This document shows positions 1 to 6,047 of a stretch of 7,288 nucleotides of DNA, piece after piece. The stretch spans positions 1-7,288 of the forward strand of contig JAHLWE010000301.1 of NCBI GenBank assembly GCA_019058135.1, read 5' to 3'. The stretch's first letter is position 1; each line of letters begins with the position of its first letter. Below the pieces are notes generated by a model. The model was not told where the DNA came from, made no database searches, and was given only the letters and a program-made list of their open reading frames with translations. Source of the stretch: Promethearchaeota archaeon. Its GTDB lineage: Archaea > Asgardarchaeota > Lokiarchaeia > Sigyniarchaeales > SOKP01. Made by a program: the position numbers and the translations under genes.

Positions 1-391
1 CATTTTCAATTTTTTCCAATTCAGAAAAATCAATTTGATCTACTATTGGAAATTGTAAATCAAAAAAAATTTCTGCAGCCAGAGCACCTGAACTCATTAA
101 TGGTTCTCCTTTTTCACATATTATGGCTTTTGGGCCAATCTTTCGAACAATTACCTCAAGTAAAACAAACCCTAATGTAGTTGTTCCTATTGGATAAGGA
201 AAAATTAAAATTTTATCTTTTACGTCCTTTTTATAAAGTTCATGCGTTCTATCTGCGACCTTGCATTTTTTACTAAATTGTACTAAAGGAAATGTAAAAG
301 CGGCTGAGATACTAAAGGGCTGTTTTGTAACCATGGCTTCCCCTTCCACAATTCCACTACTTAAACTGCGACCTTTTAATATTTTAGACAT
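1..391 (-). CDS. Aconitase X small (swivel, DUF126) subunit, 3' end cut by window
   Basis: Reading the minus strand from ATG at 391 gives 130 codons with no stop before the window edge. The product has the swivel-domain pattern of aconitase X small subunits: VEGEAMVTKQPFSIS near residues 15-29, ILIFPYPIGTTT near 61-72, GPKAIICEKGEPLMSSGALAA near 85-105 and FPIVD near 113-117. The family is normally about 130-140 residues, so only a few residues are missing. In AcnX enzymes this domain closes over the [4Fe-4S] active site of the large subunit. Its ATG shares one base with the stop of the large subunit (TAATG), so the two are translationally coupled. Oddities: the usual GGVDP.TG loop is replaced by AAFTFPLVQF and the usual GS loop reads GTTT. 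The insertion in GALAAEIFFDLQFP resembles bacterial AcnX small subunits more than the shorter archaeal phosphomevalonate dehydratase form (recalled from family knowledge). The substrate is therefore left open. Confidence 0.88.
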   Translation of the reverse strand, partial: MSKILKGRSLSSGIVEGEAMVTKQPFSISAAFTFPLVQFSKKCKVADRTHELYKKDVKDKILIFPYPIGTTTLGFVLLEVIVRKIGPKAIICEKGEPLMSSGALAAEIFFDLQFPIVDQIDFSELEKIEN

Positions 392-1575
392 TATTTTTTA
401 CCCTCCGTTGCGACTTTAATACATGTATCCAAGCTTCTATAAGAAGCATTGCTATAAAAACACGTTTTTGCAGAATTTGTCATAAGAGGTCTCGGTAAGG
501 GTGTTAAAAGAGGACATAAAGTTGTCAATTTTGCCCCAGACTTTTTTAAAATTTCAAAATGTTTAGATTTTTTAATTGAATCTCTTGTAAGTTCATTAGT
601 GCATATCCAGAAATTAATATTGGGTAAAATTTTTTTTCCATCAAGCTTGTTTAAAACAGTAATAACTTCTTCTTCATTTAATTGAGGACAACCTATGGAA
701 ACATTTTTCGGTGGATTTTTCCATTCGGTACTGTATTTTTCCTTAACTTCTTTAAGAGAATCTTTGTCAATTTCAATAATTTCTTCTGGTTTATCATTTT
801 GAAAGGCTGATTCAATATTTTTTGCTTCTGGAGTTTTACCAATCACGTGGATTAAAGCAACTGCGCCAGTAGATGCAGAAGCAGAACCAAGATTTTTTAG
901 ATTATAAGTAGAAATATTTTTAAGACCTTCAATAACCGGAATTTTATTACCTGCAATTTCCCCGATTTTTAAACCTATTGATGTTAAATCAAAGGTATCC
1001 CAATCATTAAAAAGAATTTTAAATAGAATCTGTCCTTTTCTGTTTTCACTTAAATGCAATCCATGGTAAGGAGTTTTCCCAGTAATAGCGCATGCAATAT
1101 CTATTATACCCCCTTCTCGATTTGAACGGCCACCTAAAACAGAATTAATATAAATAACAGCTGAGGATTCAGACCATGCATAATGTTCACCAAATTGAGG
1201 CTTATTATCCAAGTAATAAGGTGTACAAGTAAAACCATAAACACCTATTCTCTCTAAATCCCTCATCAATTGATCATGTAAAGTAAACATTGGGAGGATA
1301 ACTTTTAATTCCTCCGCATAATTCAAATCGATAATAGGATCTGCTGTAGTCCTCACCTTTACTTTCAATCCTGCTTCTGCTGTTCTATTTAAAATTTCAG
1401 CAGCAGCATTGACAAAATTCAAACCAAAGTTTAAAACCGTATGAGCCGATTTTATTTCTATCAATTTATCCGCACCAAAAGAATCTCCTAATTTTACAAT
1501 CAAATTCATTAATTTTGAAAGAATTTCACCTTGATTACCATCTAATATATTTTCTTCTTCTCTCGTTAAATAAAT
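391..1575 (-). CDS. Aconitase X large (catalytic) subunit, probable ATT start
   Basis: This is an iron-sulfur dehydratase subunit of the aconitase X family (phosphomevalonate dehydratase, cis-3-hydroxyproline dehydratase and relatives), 394 residues from the proposed start. Counting from the internal ATG at 1509 (add 22 for full length), the landmarks are: CTPYYLDNKPQFGEHYAW at 95-112, SESSAVIYINSVLGGRSNRE at 113-132, a GLHLSENR segment at 150-157, GCPQLNEEE at 273-281, the third cluster cysteine in TTLCPLLTP at C332, and NSAK at 345-348. The three expected cluster cysteines (C95, C274, C332) and the substrate-binding NSVLG.R.NRE stretch are kept, so it should be active. GCPQ replaces the common GCPH. 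The frame upstream of the ATG encodes YLTREEENILDGNQG, the family's standard N-terminus, with no ATG, GTG or TTG before the TGA at 1602. AGGTG lies 7 nt before an in-frame ATT at 1575. The soluble cytoplasmic partner subunit follows in the operon. Family assignment is firm; substrate is not. Confidence 0.93.
   Translation of the reverse strand: MYLTREEENILDGNQGEILSKLMNLIVKLGDSFGADKLIEIKSAHTVLNFGLNFVNAAAEILNRTAEAGLKVKVRTTADPIIDLNYAEELKVILPMFTLHDQLMRDLERIGVYGFTCTPYYLDNKPQFGEHYAWSESSAVIYINSVLGGRSNREGGIIDIACAITGKTPYHGLHLSENRKGQILFKILFNDWDTFDLTSIGLKIGEIAGNKIPVIEGLKNISTYNLKNLGSASASTGAVALIHVIGKTPEAKNIESAFQNDKPEEIIEIDKDSLKEVKEKYSTEWKNPPKNVSIGCPQLNEEEVITVLNKLDGKKILPNINFWICTNELTRDSIKKSKHFEILKKSGAKLTTLCPLLTPLPRPLMTNSAKTCFYSNASYRSLDTCIKVATEGKK
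400..406 (-). promoter_or_regulatory. Shine-Dalgarno GGAGGGT for the AcnX small subunit
   Basis: GGAGGGT on the minus strand lies inside the last codons of the large subunit, 8 nt before the ATG at 391. It supports the start that overlaps the upstream stop codon by one base. Confidence 0.6.
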
Positions 1576-1748
1576 TCTAATACACCTAATTATTTCCTTT
1601 CAATTTTAAAAATTTGTTAATGATATTTATTAGTGTTTTTGTTTTTATTTTTATTTTGTATTTTGGATAGAAGAGAAACCTATTTTAATAAAATTCTTTT
1701 AAATAAATATCAATTAAAATATATCAATAATTTGAGATAATTGATAAA
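1576..1748. promoter_or_regulatory. Divergent promoter region with 11-bp inverted TATA-like repeat
   Basis: This 173-bp A/T-rich spacer separates the divergent AcnX operon and the first HdrD-like gene. TGATATTTATT at 1621-1631 and its exact reverse complement AATAAATATCA at 1702-1712 form a perfect 11-bp inverted repeat. Read outward, each arm is a TATA-like AATAAATATCA. The minus-strand arm lies about 46 nt before the ATT start and the plus-strand arm about 37 nt before the ATG at 1749, so each is a candidate promoter box. A second plus-strand box, AAAATATATC at 1716-1725, sits so close to the ATG that a leaderless transcript is possible. Such boxes arise easily in DNA this A/T-rich, so the assignment is tentative. 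Confidence 0.4.
1583..1587 (-). promoter_or_regulatory. Shine-Dalgarno AGGTG for the ATT start of the AcnX large subunit
   Basis: On the minus strand AGGTG ends 7 nt before the ATT codon at 1575-1573. This spacing is suitable for initiation there. It would be 71 or more bases from the ATG at 1509, and only 1 nt from the next upstream ATT at 1581. It is the same core motif that precedes the flavoprotein gene at 6682. It therefore decides the start in favour of the ATT at 1575. Confidence 0.65.
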
Positions 1749-3110
1749 ATGATTAAAGAAAAAAGGATTTCAGGCTTTAAAGTGGATAGATGTGATTTAT
1801 GTGGATTGTGTTTTCATCTCTGTCCTGTTTTACAGCAGCCTATCGAAGAAGCAAAATTAGAAATCAAAAATCTTATCGAGGGAAAGGATTCTGAATATGT
1901 TCTTACTACTTGTACTACCTGTTTATCATGCAATTTGTATTGTCCTCAACAGGCAAATACGTATCAATTAATCCTTGAAAGATGGAATGATTTATACAAA
2001 GAGAGAGGCGCACTTCCATTATCTCGTTTTGTCTGTCCTACTGAGGAACATAACATTTGGCAACTCCTTAATGTTTTTTTCTCTAATCAAGAAAAACAAT
2101 GGATCCATGAATGGATGAATTATATTCCCAAACCTTCTGATAAGGTTTTATTAATTGGAAATTATACTCATTTATTTCCATTTATAATTGGAGGAAGTAA
2201 ACTATTAAATTATTTTAAACCTATAGATAGAATTGATCAATGGGAGGGAGGTGCTTATCTCTATCAATTAGGATATCTGGATGTCGCCCAAAAGGTCGCT
2301 GAGAAAACTAAAAAAGATTTCGATAAGTGGGGTGTTGATATTGTGGTTCCGCTTTTAGACGCAGTCCATTATCTTTTCAAAGAAGTGCATCCTAAAGAAA
2401 TGAAAGTAAGCCATGATCAAAAATTTATAAATTATCATGATTGGCTTATAGAAAAGATTGATGCAGGTGACATAAAATTACCTAATCAATTAAATCTTAC
2501 AGTCACTGTTCATGACAATTGTTATTCTAAAGCTTTAGATGGGGTATATTGGGAAAATCCAAGAGAAATTCTCAAGAAATGCGGTTGTAAAATTCTAGAA
2601 ATGAAACATAATAAAAAAGATTCATTATGTTGTGGATTTGGAGTTGGACCTTCTTGTGTGGGCAATATTTCAATGGTATTTAATATTATGTCTGAAGCAA
2701 AAAAAAAGTATGAAGAAGCGGAAGAAACAGGAGCAAAAGCATTAATCTCTTATTGCGGTGGGTGTATATATCTATTGTGGGCTTCTAGAGAACTTTTGGG
2801 CAAAAAAATTGATGTTTATCACATAATAGAAATTGTTAGAATGGCAATGGGTGAAAAAATAAATTACCCTCAGGACCATGTCAAGCGAGCTTGGGATATA
2901 ATCGCCATTATTACATATCAATTGCTTTTATCTGTATTTCAATCGAATTTCTTTATAAAGCGAATAACGTATGATAAAAACATGAGCACCTTCCATCCAA
3001 AAAAATATAAAATCTTAAAATTGATTCGAAGTTTATTTAATATTTCTGCAGTTCGAAAATTATATGCAAAAATGTTTCGAATTTTGATGCCAATAATGAA
3101 AACCCGTTAA
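1749..3110 (+). CDS. HdrD-like Fe-S oxidoreductase with degenerate first CCG domain
   Basis: This 453-residue protein has the layout of HdrD-type (HdrC-HdrB fused) electron-transfer proteins. Two ferredoxin-type CX2CX2CX3C motifs lie at C15/C18/C21/C25 and C55/C58/C61/C65, each binding a [4Fe-4S] cluster. The second CCG domain is complete: C258 (HDNC), C294-C295-G (CCG) and C336/C339 (YCGGC), the pattern that holds a non-cubane cluster in HdrB. The first CCG domain keeps its fold pattern but has lost its ligands: IGNYTH at 136-141 where PGC is expected, QWEGG at 164-168 where CCG is expected, and LLDAVH near 202-207 where CxxC is expected. Residues 376-453 form an extra tail with a hydrophobic run (382-397) and a basic amphipathic end, which may contact the membrane. 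A paralogue follows. No clear Shine-Dalgarno precedes the ATG. The substrate is unknown; HdrA, HdrE and MvhD genes are not in the window, so true heterodisulfide reductase activity is not implied. Confidence 0.88.
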   Translation: MIKEKRISGFKVDRCDLCGLCFHLCPVLQQPIEEAKLEIKNLIEGKDSEYVLTTCTTCLSCNLYCPQQANTYQLILERWNDLYKERGALPLSRFVCPTEEHNIWQLLNVFFSNQEKQWIHEWMNYIPKPSDKVLLIGNYTHLFPFIIGGSKLLNYFKPIDRIDQWEGGAYLYQLGYLDVAQKVAEKTKKDFDKWGVDIVVPLLDAVHYLFKEVHPKEMKVSHDQKFINYHDWLIEKIDAGDIKLPNQLNLTVTVHDNCYSKALDGVYWENPREILKKCGCKILEMKHNKKDSLCCGFGVGPSCVGNISMVFNIMSEAKKKYEEAEETGAKALISYCGGCIYLLWASRELLGKKIDVYHIIEIVRMAMGEKINYPQDHVKRAWDIIAIITYQLLLSVFQSNFFIKRITYDKNMSTFHPKKYKILKLIRSLFNISAVRKLYAKMFRILMPIMKTR

Positions 3111-3216
3111 AATTTCAACAAGGAAATAAAAAATTATACAAAAAAAATCATATATCTTAAATAATTTAGAAATTCTATCTCTATTGATGTTTTGAAAAAT
3201 ATCATTCTCAAGTAAT
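3111..3216 (+). promoter_or_regulatory. Spacer between HdrD-like genes, possible weak promoter
   Basis: This 106-bp A/T-rich gap has no reading frame of note. TATA-like stretches occur (CATATATCTTAAATAA near 3149-3164 and AAAAATATC near 3195-3203), the latter about 15-20 nt before the ATG at 3217. No stem-loop terminator is seen, so read-through from the upstream paralogue is possible. Confidence 0.25.
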
Positions 3217-4479
3217 ATGACTAATATCAAACCAATAAATAATAGATTTTTTGACCCTTTTAACGAAGAAGCTTGTGATTTATGCGGTGAATGTCTTGCT
3301 CATTGTCCAATAATGGAATTTTCGGTCGAAGAATCAAAAAATAAAATGAGAAAATTAATAACTGGTGAAGATACCGAACAAGTATTAAAAAAGTGCCAGA
3401 GTTGTTTTACCTGCAATCTCTACTGTCCTACTGATGCACATCCTGCAAGTCTTATCTTAAAGCGGTGGAATGAACAATATGAAAAAAATGGACTAAAAAA
3501 AAGAGCAAAATATTATATAACACATTATCCCTATTATCCAAATTTCCGTACTTATGTAATTGACAATATGTCAGAAAACGCTAAGCAAATTTTAGAAAAA
3601 TGGAAAAATTTAAGCCCAGTTGAGGATACATTGACATATCCTGGTTGCAATATAATTACATATCCTGAATTAACTCAAGCAAGTTTCTTTAAAGATCTTG
3701 ATATAAGAGGTCGGCTTGAATATTGTTGTGGTGAAACATTATTTCGTACTGGCTATGTAGATCAATTAAAACAAGTTATTAAAAGATTAGATAAATGGTT
3801 TAACATTTTAAAGCCTAAAAATCTACTTGTTCTTTGCACAGCTGGAACAAATGTCTTCAAAAATGTTCTACCTAATTATGGTTTAACTTATAAATTTGAA
3901 TCAATTAAGTCGTATATTCAATATCTTTGGGAACGAATTGAAAGTGGTGAAATTCAAATCAAGGAAAAATTAGATATGACCGTTACTCTCCAAGAATCAT
4001 GTTATAGTAAAATGTTCGGTGATGAATATATGGATTTACCAAGAAAAATTCTATATGCAATAGGTGTGAAAGTTATCGAGATAGATGCTTGTAGAGAAAA
4101 TATGAGATGTTGTGGCATTGGTGGAGGGTTCTCTGTTGATAGTGCATATCATCCAATGAATTTAATTAAATCGGGATTCAGAAATATTAGAGAATTTAAA
4201 AAGACAAAAGCAGATGCAATATGTGTTTATTGTGCCGGTTGTTTAGCCACGCTTTCGACAGTTCAAAAGTTGTATGTGAAGAAAAAAATGAAAATTTATC
4301 ATATCATTGAATTATTACAAATGGCTATTGGAGAAAAGCCTATATCCGAGAAAATAAAAAAGAAAAGAGCAAAACACTTTTTTTGGGGCATAATAAGAAA
4401 ACAATTTCCAATGCTATTGTCAAAAAAATACTTTAAAATCGTAGAAATTCCGGAGGATCCTCATCCTAAAGGTTATTAG
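3217..4479 (+). CDS. HdrD-like Fe-S oxidoreductase (paralogue of the preceding gene)
   Basis: This 420-residue protein has the same domain order as its neighbour. Two CX2CX2CX3C [4Fe-4S] motifs lie at C20/C23/C26/C30 and C60/C63/C66/C70. The first CCG domain keeps C144 (YPGC), C170-C171-G (CCG) and C207, but the last ligand of CxxC is G210 (LCTAG). The second CCG domain is complete with C262 (QESC), C298-C299-G and C339/C342 (YCAGC). Both proteins share YHIIE followed by MA.GEK just after the second CCG domain (here about 361-374), which marks them as duplicates. The C-terminus (375-420) is lysine-rich with hydrophobic patches (FFWGII, FPMLL), possibly a peripheral membrane contact. It lies 106 bp downstream of its paralogue on the same strand, so it may share a transcript or use its own promoter. 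No Shine-Dalgarno is visible. The inferred role is electron transfer or disulfide/thiol redox chemistry; the partner is unknown. Confidence 0.9.
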   Translation: MTNIKPINNRFFDPFNEEACDLCGECLAHCPIMEFSVEESKNKMRKLITGEDTEQVLKKCQSCFTCNLYCPTDAHPASLILKRWNEQYEKNGLKKRAKYYITHYPYYPNFRTYVIDNMSENAKQILEKWKNLSPVEDTLTYPGCNIITYPELTQASFFKDLDIRGRLEYCCGETLFRTGYVDQLKQVIKRLDKWFNILKPKNLLVLCTAGTNVFKNVLPNYGLTYKFESIKSYIQYLWERIESGEIQIKEKLDMTVTLQESCYSKMFGDEYMDLPRKILYAIGVKVIEIDACRENMRCCGIGGGFSVDSAYHPMNLIKSGFRNIREFKKTKADAICVYCAGCLATLSTVQKLYVKKKMKIYHIIELLQMAIGEKPISEKIKKKRAKHFFWGIIRKQFPMLLSKKYFKIVEIPEDPHPKGY

Positions 4480-4540
4480 AGTTTAAAATTAATTATTCTC
4501 TTATAAAAAATATAACGATAACATAATATTTTTAAAAAAA

Positions 4541-4562
4541 ATAGATATTATAATAGTATAAT
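4541..4562 (+). promoter_or_regulatory. Candidate promoter of the three-gene membrane cassette
   Basis: ATAGATATTATAATAGTATA, with TATA-like cores at 4545-4556 and 4554-4562, lies 35-50 nt before the ATG at 4597, at a distance suited to an archaeal TATA box with a short leader. The 117-bp gap after the HdrD-like gene supports a separate transcript. It is preceded by an A-tract (4531-4541) that could act as a BRE-like or flexible element. The call rests on position and composition only. Confidence 0.35.
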
Positions 4563-4596
4563 CTAACAAAATTTTTTCTAATAAAAGGGTATTCTT

Positions 4597-5112
4597 ATGG
4601 GAGTTTCAAAAATATGTCGTATAATTTTTAGAATTACTTTATTTGTGATGACAATTTCTCTTACTCTTACAGGTTTATTCGGTGGTCTTTCTGCTGTAGC
4701 CGTGTTTAGTGATTTTTCTGAAAATATAGAAATACCGTCTGGTCCCATAACTGCACAATTAAATTTTTACCAACCTATGTATCTTTCAATACCTTTCAAT
4801 ATAACTAATGCAGGATATTTCCCACTTGATGAATTAAGGATAGGAATCTCAATTAATATGACTTATAATGTATCGCTATCACATATTATCATGTATAATG
4901 AGGAAGTTTATCCAGAGATTGGACCCGGTGTTGAGTTTGAGGGAAATTTTACAGCTACCGATGAGGATTTCTCTATTCCGTCAGGTGATATTGATATTTT
5001 TCATCCCCCAACATTTACAATGGATCTTAATATTTCTGCTTATTATACATATCGATTACTTTTTTTTAGTGTTGAATTAAAAAATATACCACTAACATTG
5101 GGAGGTCCATAA
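4597..5112 (+). CDS. Single-pass membrane protein with outer beta-rich (LEA-2-like?) domain
   Basis: I do not recognise a named family with certainty. The 171-residue protein begins with a short basic stretch (KICRIIFR) and one hydrophobic helix at about 12-36, then about 130 residues of alternating hydrophobic/polar pattern typical of a beta sandwich. The segment LSIPFNITNAGYFPLDELRI (63-82) has the 'N.G..pl..l.i' look of LEA-type-2 domains found in archaeal surface proteins (inference). The outer part holds five N-glycosylation sequons (N68, N87, N91, N117, N145) and no cysteine, which fits an extracytoplasmic location. It is the first gene of a tight cassette; the next gene begins 2 bp after its stop. 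GGGT lies 6 nt before the ATG and may be a weak ribosome site. The N-terminal helix could be a membrane anchor or a signal peptide; no clear cleavage site is seen. It may act as the external sensor or adhesion part of a membrane complex. Confidence 0.8.
   Translation: MGVSKICRIIFRITLFVMTISLTLTGLFGGLSAVAVFSDFSENIEIPSGPITAQLNFYQPMYLSIPFNITNAGYFPLDELRIGISINMTYNVSLSHIIMYNEEVYPEIGPGVEFEGNFTATDEDFSIPSGDIDIFHPPTFTMDLNISAYYTYRLLFFSVELKNIPLTLGGP
5101..5106 (+). promoter_or_regulatory. Shine-Dalgarno GGAGGT for the four-pass membrane protein
   Basis: GGAGGT lies in the last codons of the upstream gene, 8 nt before the ATG at 5115. It is a strong match to the archaeal anti-Shine-Dalgarno and points to coupled translation within the cassette. 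Confidence 0.7.
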
Positions 5113-5114
5113 AA

Positions 5115-5648
5115 ATGGGAGGAATGAAGAATATCTTCAGAGGTTTTATTGGAATGGCTATATATCTGACAACCACTATGTTGATACCAGCTTTAACTTT
5201 TGAATATGTGGATAGAATGGAAATATTTATACCTCCAGATGAAATATTGGACATCGAAATAGCTAAAGGAAATATTGCTGTTGTTATATTCTGGCTTGTC
5301 GCATTAGGCTTAACAATGAGTGGTTTAGCATTTTTTTCATGGTCTTCTCCAAAAGAATCAAGAAGGAAAGTAGTATTTGGTATATTATTAGTATTTGCAC
5401 ACTGTTTTTATCTATGGAGTTATAAATTTAGTGGTGCAACAGCATTTGGTGTTGAAATTCCGGGGCTTGGAAGAGTTATATTTGATTTTGCTGGAATAGT
5501 ATTGCTTTATTTGGGAGCTTATGCTTTAATAATTGTTGCAAAAATTTGGAAGTTAATTGAAGTTGAGTTTGGCAAAAGAAAAGAAAAGAAGGAAGAGAAG
5601 GTATATATACCAGAATCTACTTTTGGTAAAGATGGAGGTGCAATCTAA
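5115..5648 (+). CDS. Four-pass membrane protein of unknown function
   Basis: This 177-residue protein has four predicted membrane helices at about 9-28, 54-75, 86-103 and 120-143. By the positive-inside rule, the KNIFR N-terminus, the SSPKESRRK loop (77-85) and the KRKEKKEEK tail (154-162) are cytoplasmic. That places the acidic loop 29-52 (EIFIPPDEILDIEIAKG and surroundings) and loop 104-119 outside. No catalytic motif, cysteine cluster or known transporter signature is visible; the single cysteine is C97. The gene is sandwiched between two other small membrane proteins with gaps of 2 and 0 bp and strong ribosome sites, so the three are probably made in similar amounts and may form one complex with this protein as the membrane core. 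A second in-frame ATG three codons in (MGGM) is a possible alternative start. Confidence 0.82.
   Translation: MGGMKNIFRGFIGMAIYLTTTMLIPALTFEYVDRMEIFIPPDEILDIEIAKGNIAVVIFWLVALGLTMSGLAFFSWSSPKESRRKVVFGILLVFAHCFYLWSYKFSGATAFGVEIPGLGRVIFDFAGIVLLYLGAYALIIVAKIWKLIEVEFGKRKEKKEEKVYIPESTFGKDGGAI
5634..5640 (+). promoter_or_regulatory. Shine-Dalgarno GGAGGTG for the zinc-ribbon membrane protein
   Basis: GGAGGTG is a seven-base match to the archaeal anti-Shine-Dalgarno and lies 8 nt before the ATG at 5649, which directly follows the TAA of the upstream gene. It fixes that start. Confidence 0.75.
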
Positions 5649-5999
5649 ATGATATTACTGCAAGTTGATATTTTGAGGATGATTGCAGACTTCATTGGAG
5701 TCATTTTTCTATATTCAAAAGTTGTTTTAACTCCAATCGGAGAAGTGATGAAATTATGGATTGAATCAGTATTAAATTTTATAGATACATTTATTCCAAT
5801 GAGATATGAAATTTATATTATAATATTCATAATTTTGGTGGTTAGCGGGGTTATTATTAATTATCATTGGCCAGGAGAAAAAAAAGAAGTAAAAGAAGAA
5901 GAAAAGAAGGAAATGGATGTTTCTGCTAAAAAATGTAAATATTGTGGAAAACCGATTGGCGATTCTGAGTTTTGTCCATATTGTGGTTCACGAAATTAA
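5649..5999 (+). CDS. Small membrane protein with C-terminal cytoplasmic zinc ribbon
   Basis: The 116-residue protein has an amphipathic-to-hydrophobic N-terminal half (about 8-50, perhaps one helix lying in or across the membrane) and a clear membrane helix at 53-71 (YEIYIIIFIILVVSGVII). A lysine/glutamate-rich linker (77-91) follows, and the protein ends in a zinc ribbon with C96-x2-C99 and C109-x2-C112 (CKYCGK, FCPYCGS). The charged linker indicates that the ribbon is cytoplasmic. Such short ribbons are common at the ends of archaeal membrane proteins and usually mediate protein contacts rather than catalysis. It is the last gene of the cassette, starting directly after the stop of the four-pass gene. 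It may connect the complex to a cytoplasmic partner. No family name can be given. Confidence 0.82.
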   Translation: MILLQVDILRMIADFIGVIFLYSKVVLTPIGEVMKLWIESVLNFIDTFIPMRYEIYIIIFIILVVSGVIINYHWPGEKKEVKEEEKKEMDVSAKKCKYCGKPIGDSEFCPYCGSRN

Positions 6000-6047
6000 T
6001 AAAAAATAAAAAATCCTTATTTTTATTTTCATTTATTTTTCATTTTT
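5998..6047. terminator. Bidirectional A/T hairpin and T-tract terminator between convergent genes
   Basis: The cassette and the flavoprotein gene converge with only 29 bp between their stops. AAAATAAAAA at 6003-6012 and TTTTTATTTT at 6020-6029 are perfect reverse complements around a 7-base loop. The plus strand is T-rich from 6017 to 6047, and the minus strand has T-tracts over 5998-6014. Archaeal termination often needs only T-tracts, so each direction is served by its own side. The right-hand tract overlaps the end of the flavoprotein gene. Confidence 0.55.

Noticed and set aside
1749..3110. Treating the first HdrD-like gene as a pseudogene because of its missing cysteines
   Set aside because: The frame is open and full length, both ferredoxin motifs and the second CCG domain are complete, and fold-defining residues around the lost ligands remain.
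1749..4479. Calling the pair a CoB-CoM heterodisulfide reductase of methanogenesis
   Set aside because: The HdrD layout is shared by many electron-transfer proteins; no HdrA, HdrE, MvhD or methanogenesis gene is visible, and one CCG domain lacks its ligands.
4868..5080. A 70-codon plus-strand frame within the cassette's first gene
   Set aside because: It is a different frame of the 4597-5112 gene, which has a coherent membrane helix, sequons and operon spacing; the overlapping frame has no ribosome site and an unnatural isoleucine/leucine-rich composition.
5066..5254. A 62-codon minus-strand frame
   Set aside because: It is antisense to the junction of two well-supported cassette genes, has no ribosome site and no recognisable motif.
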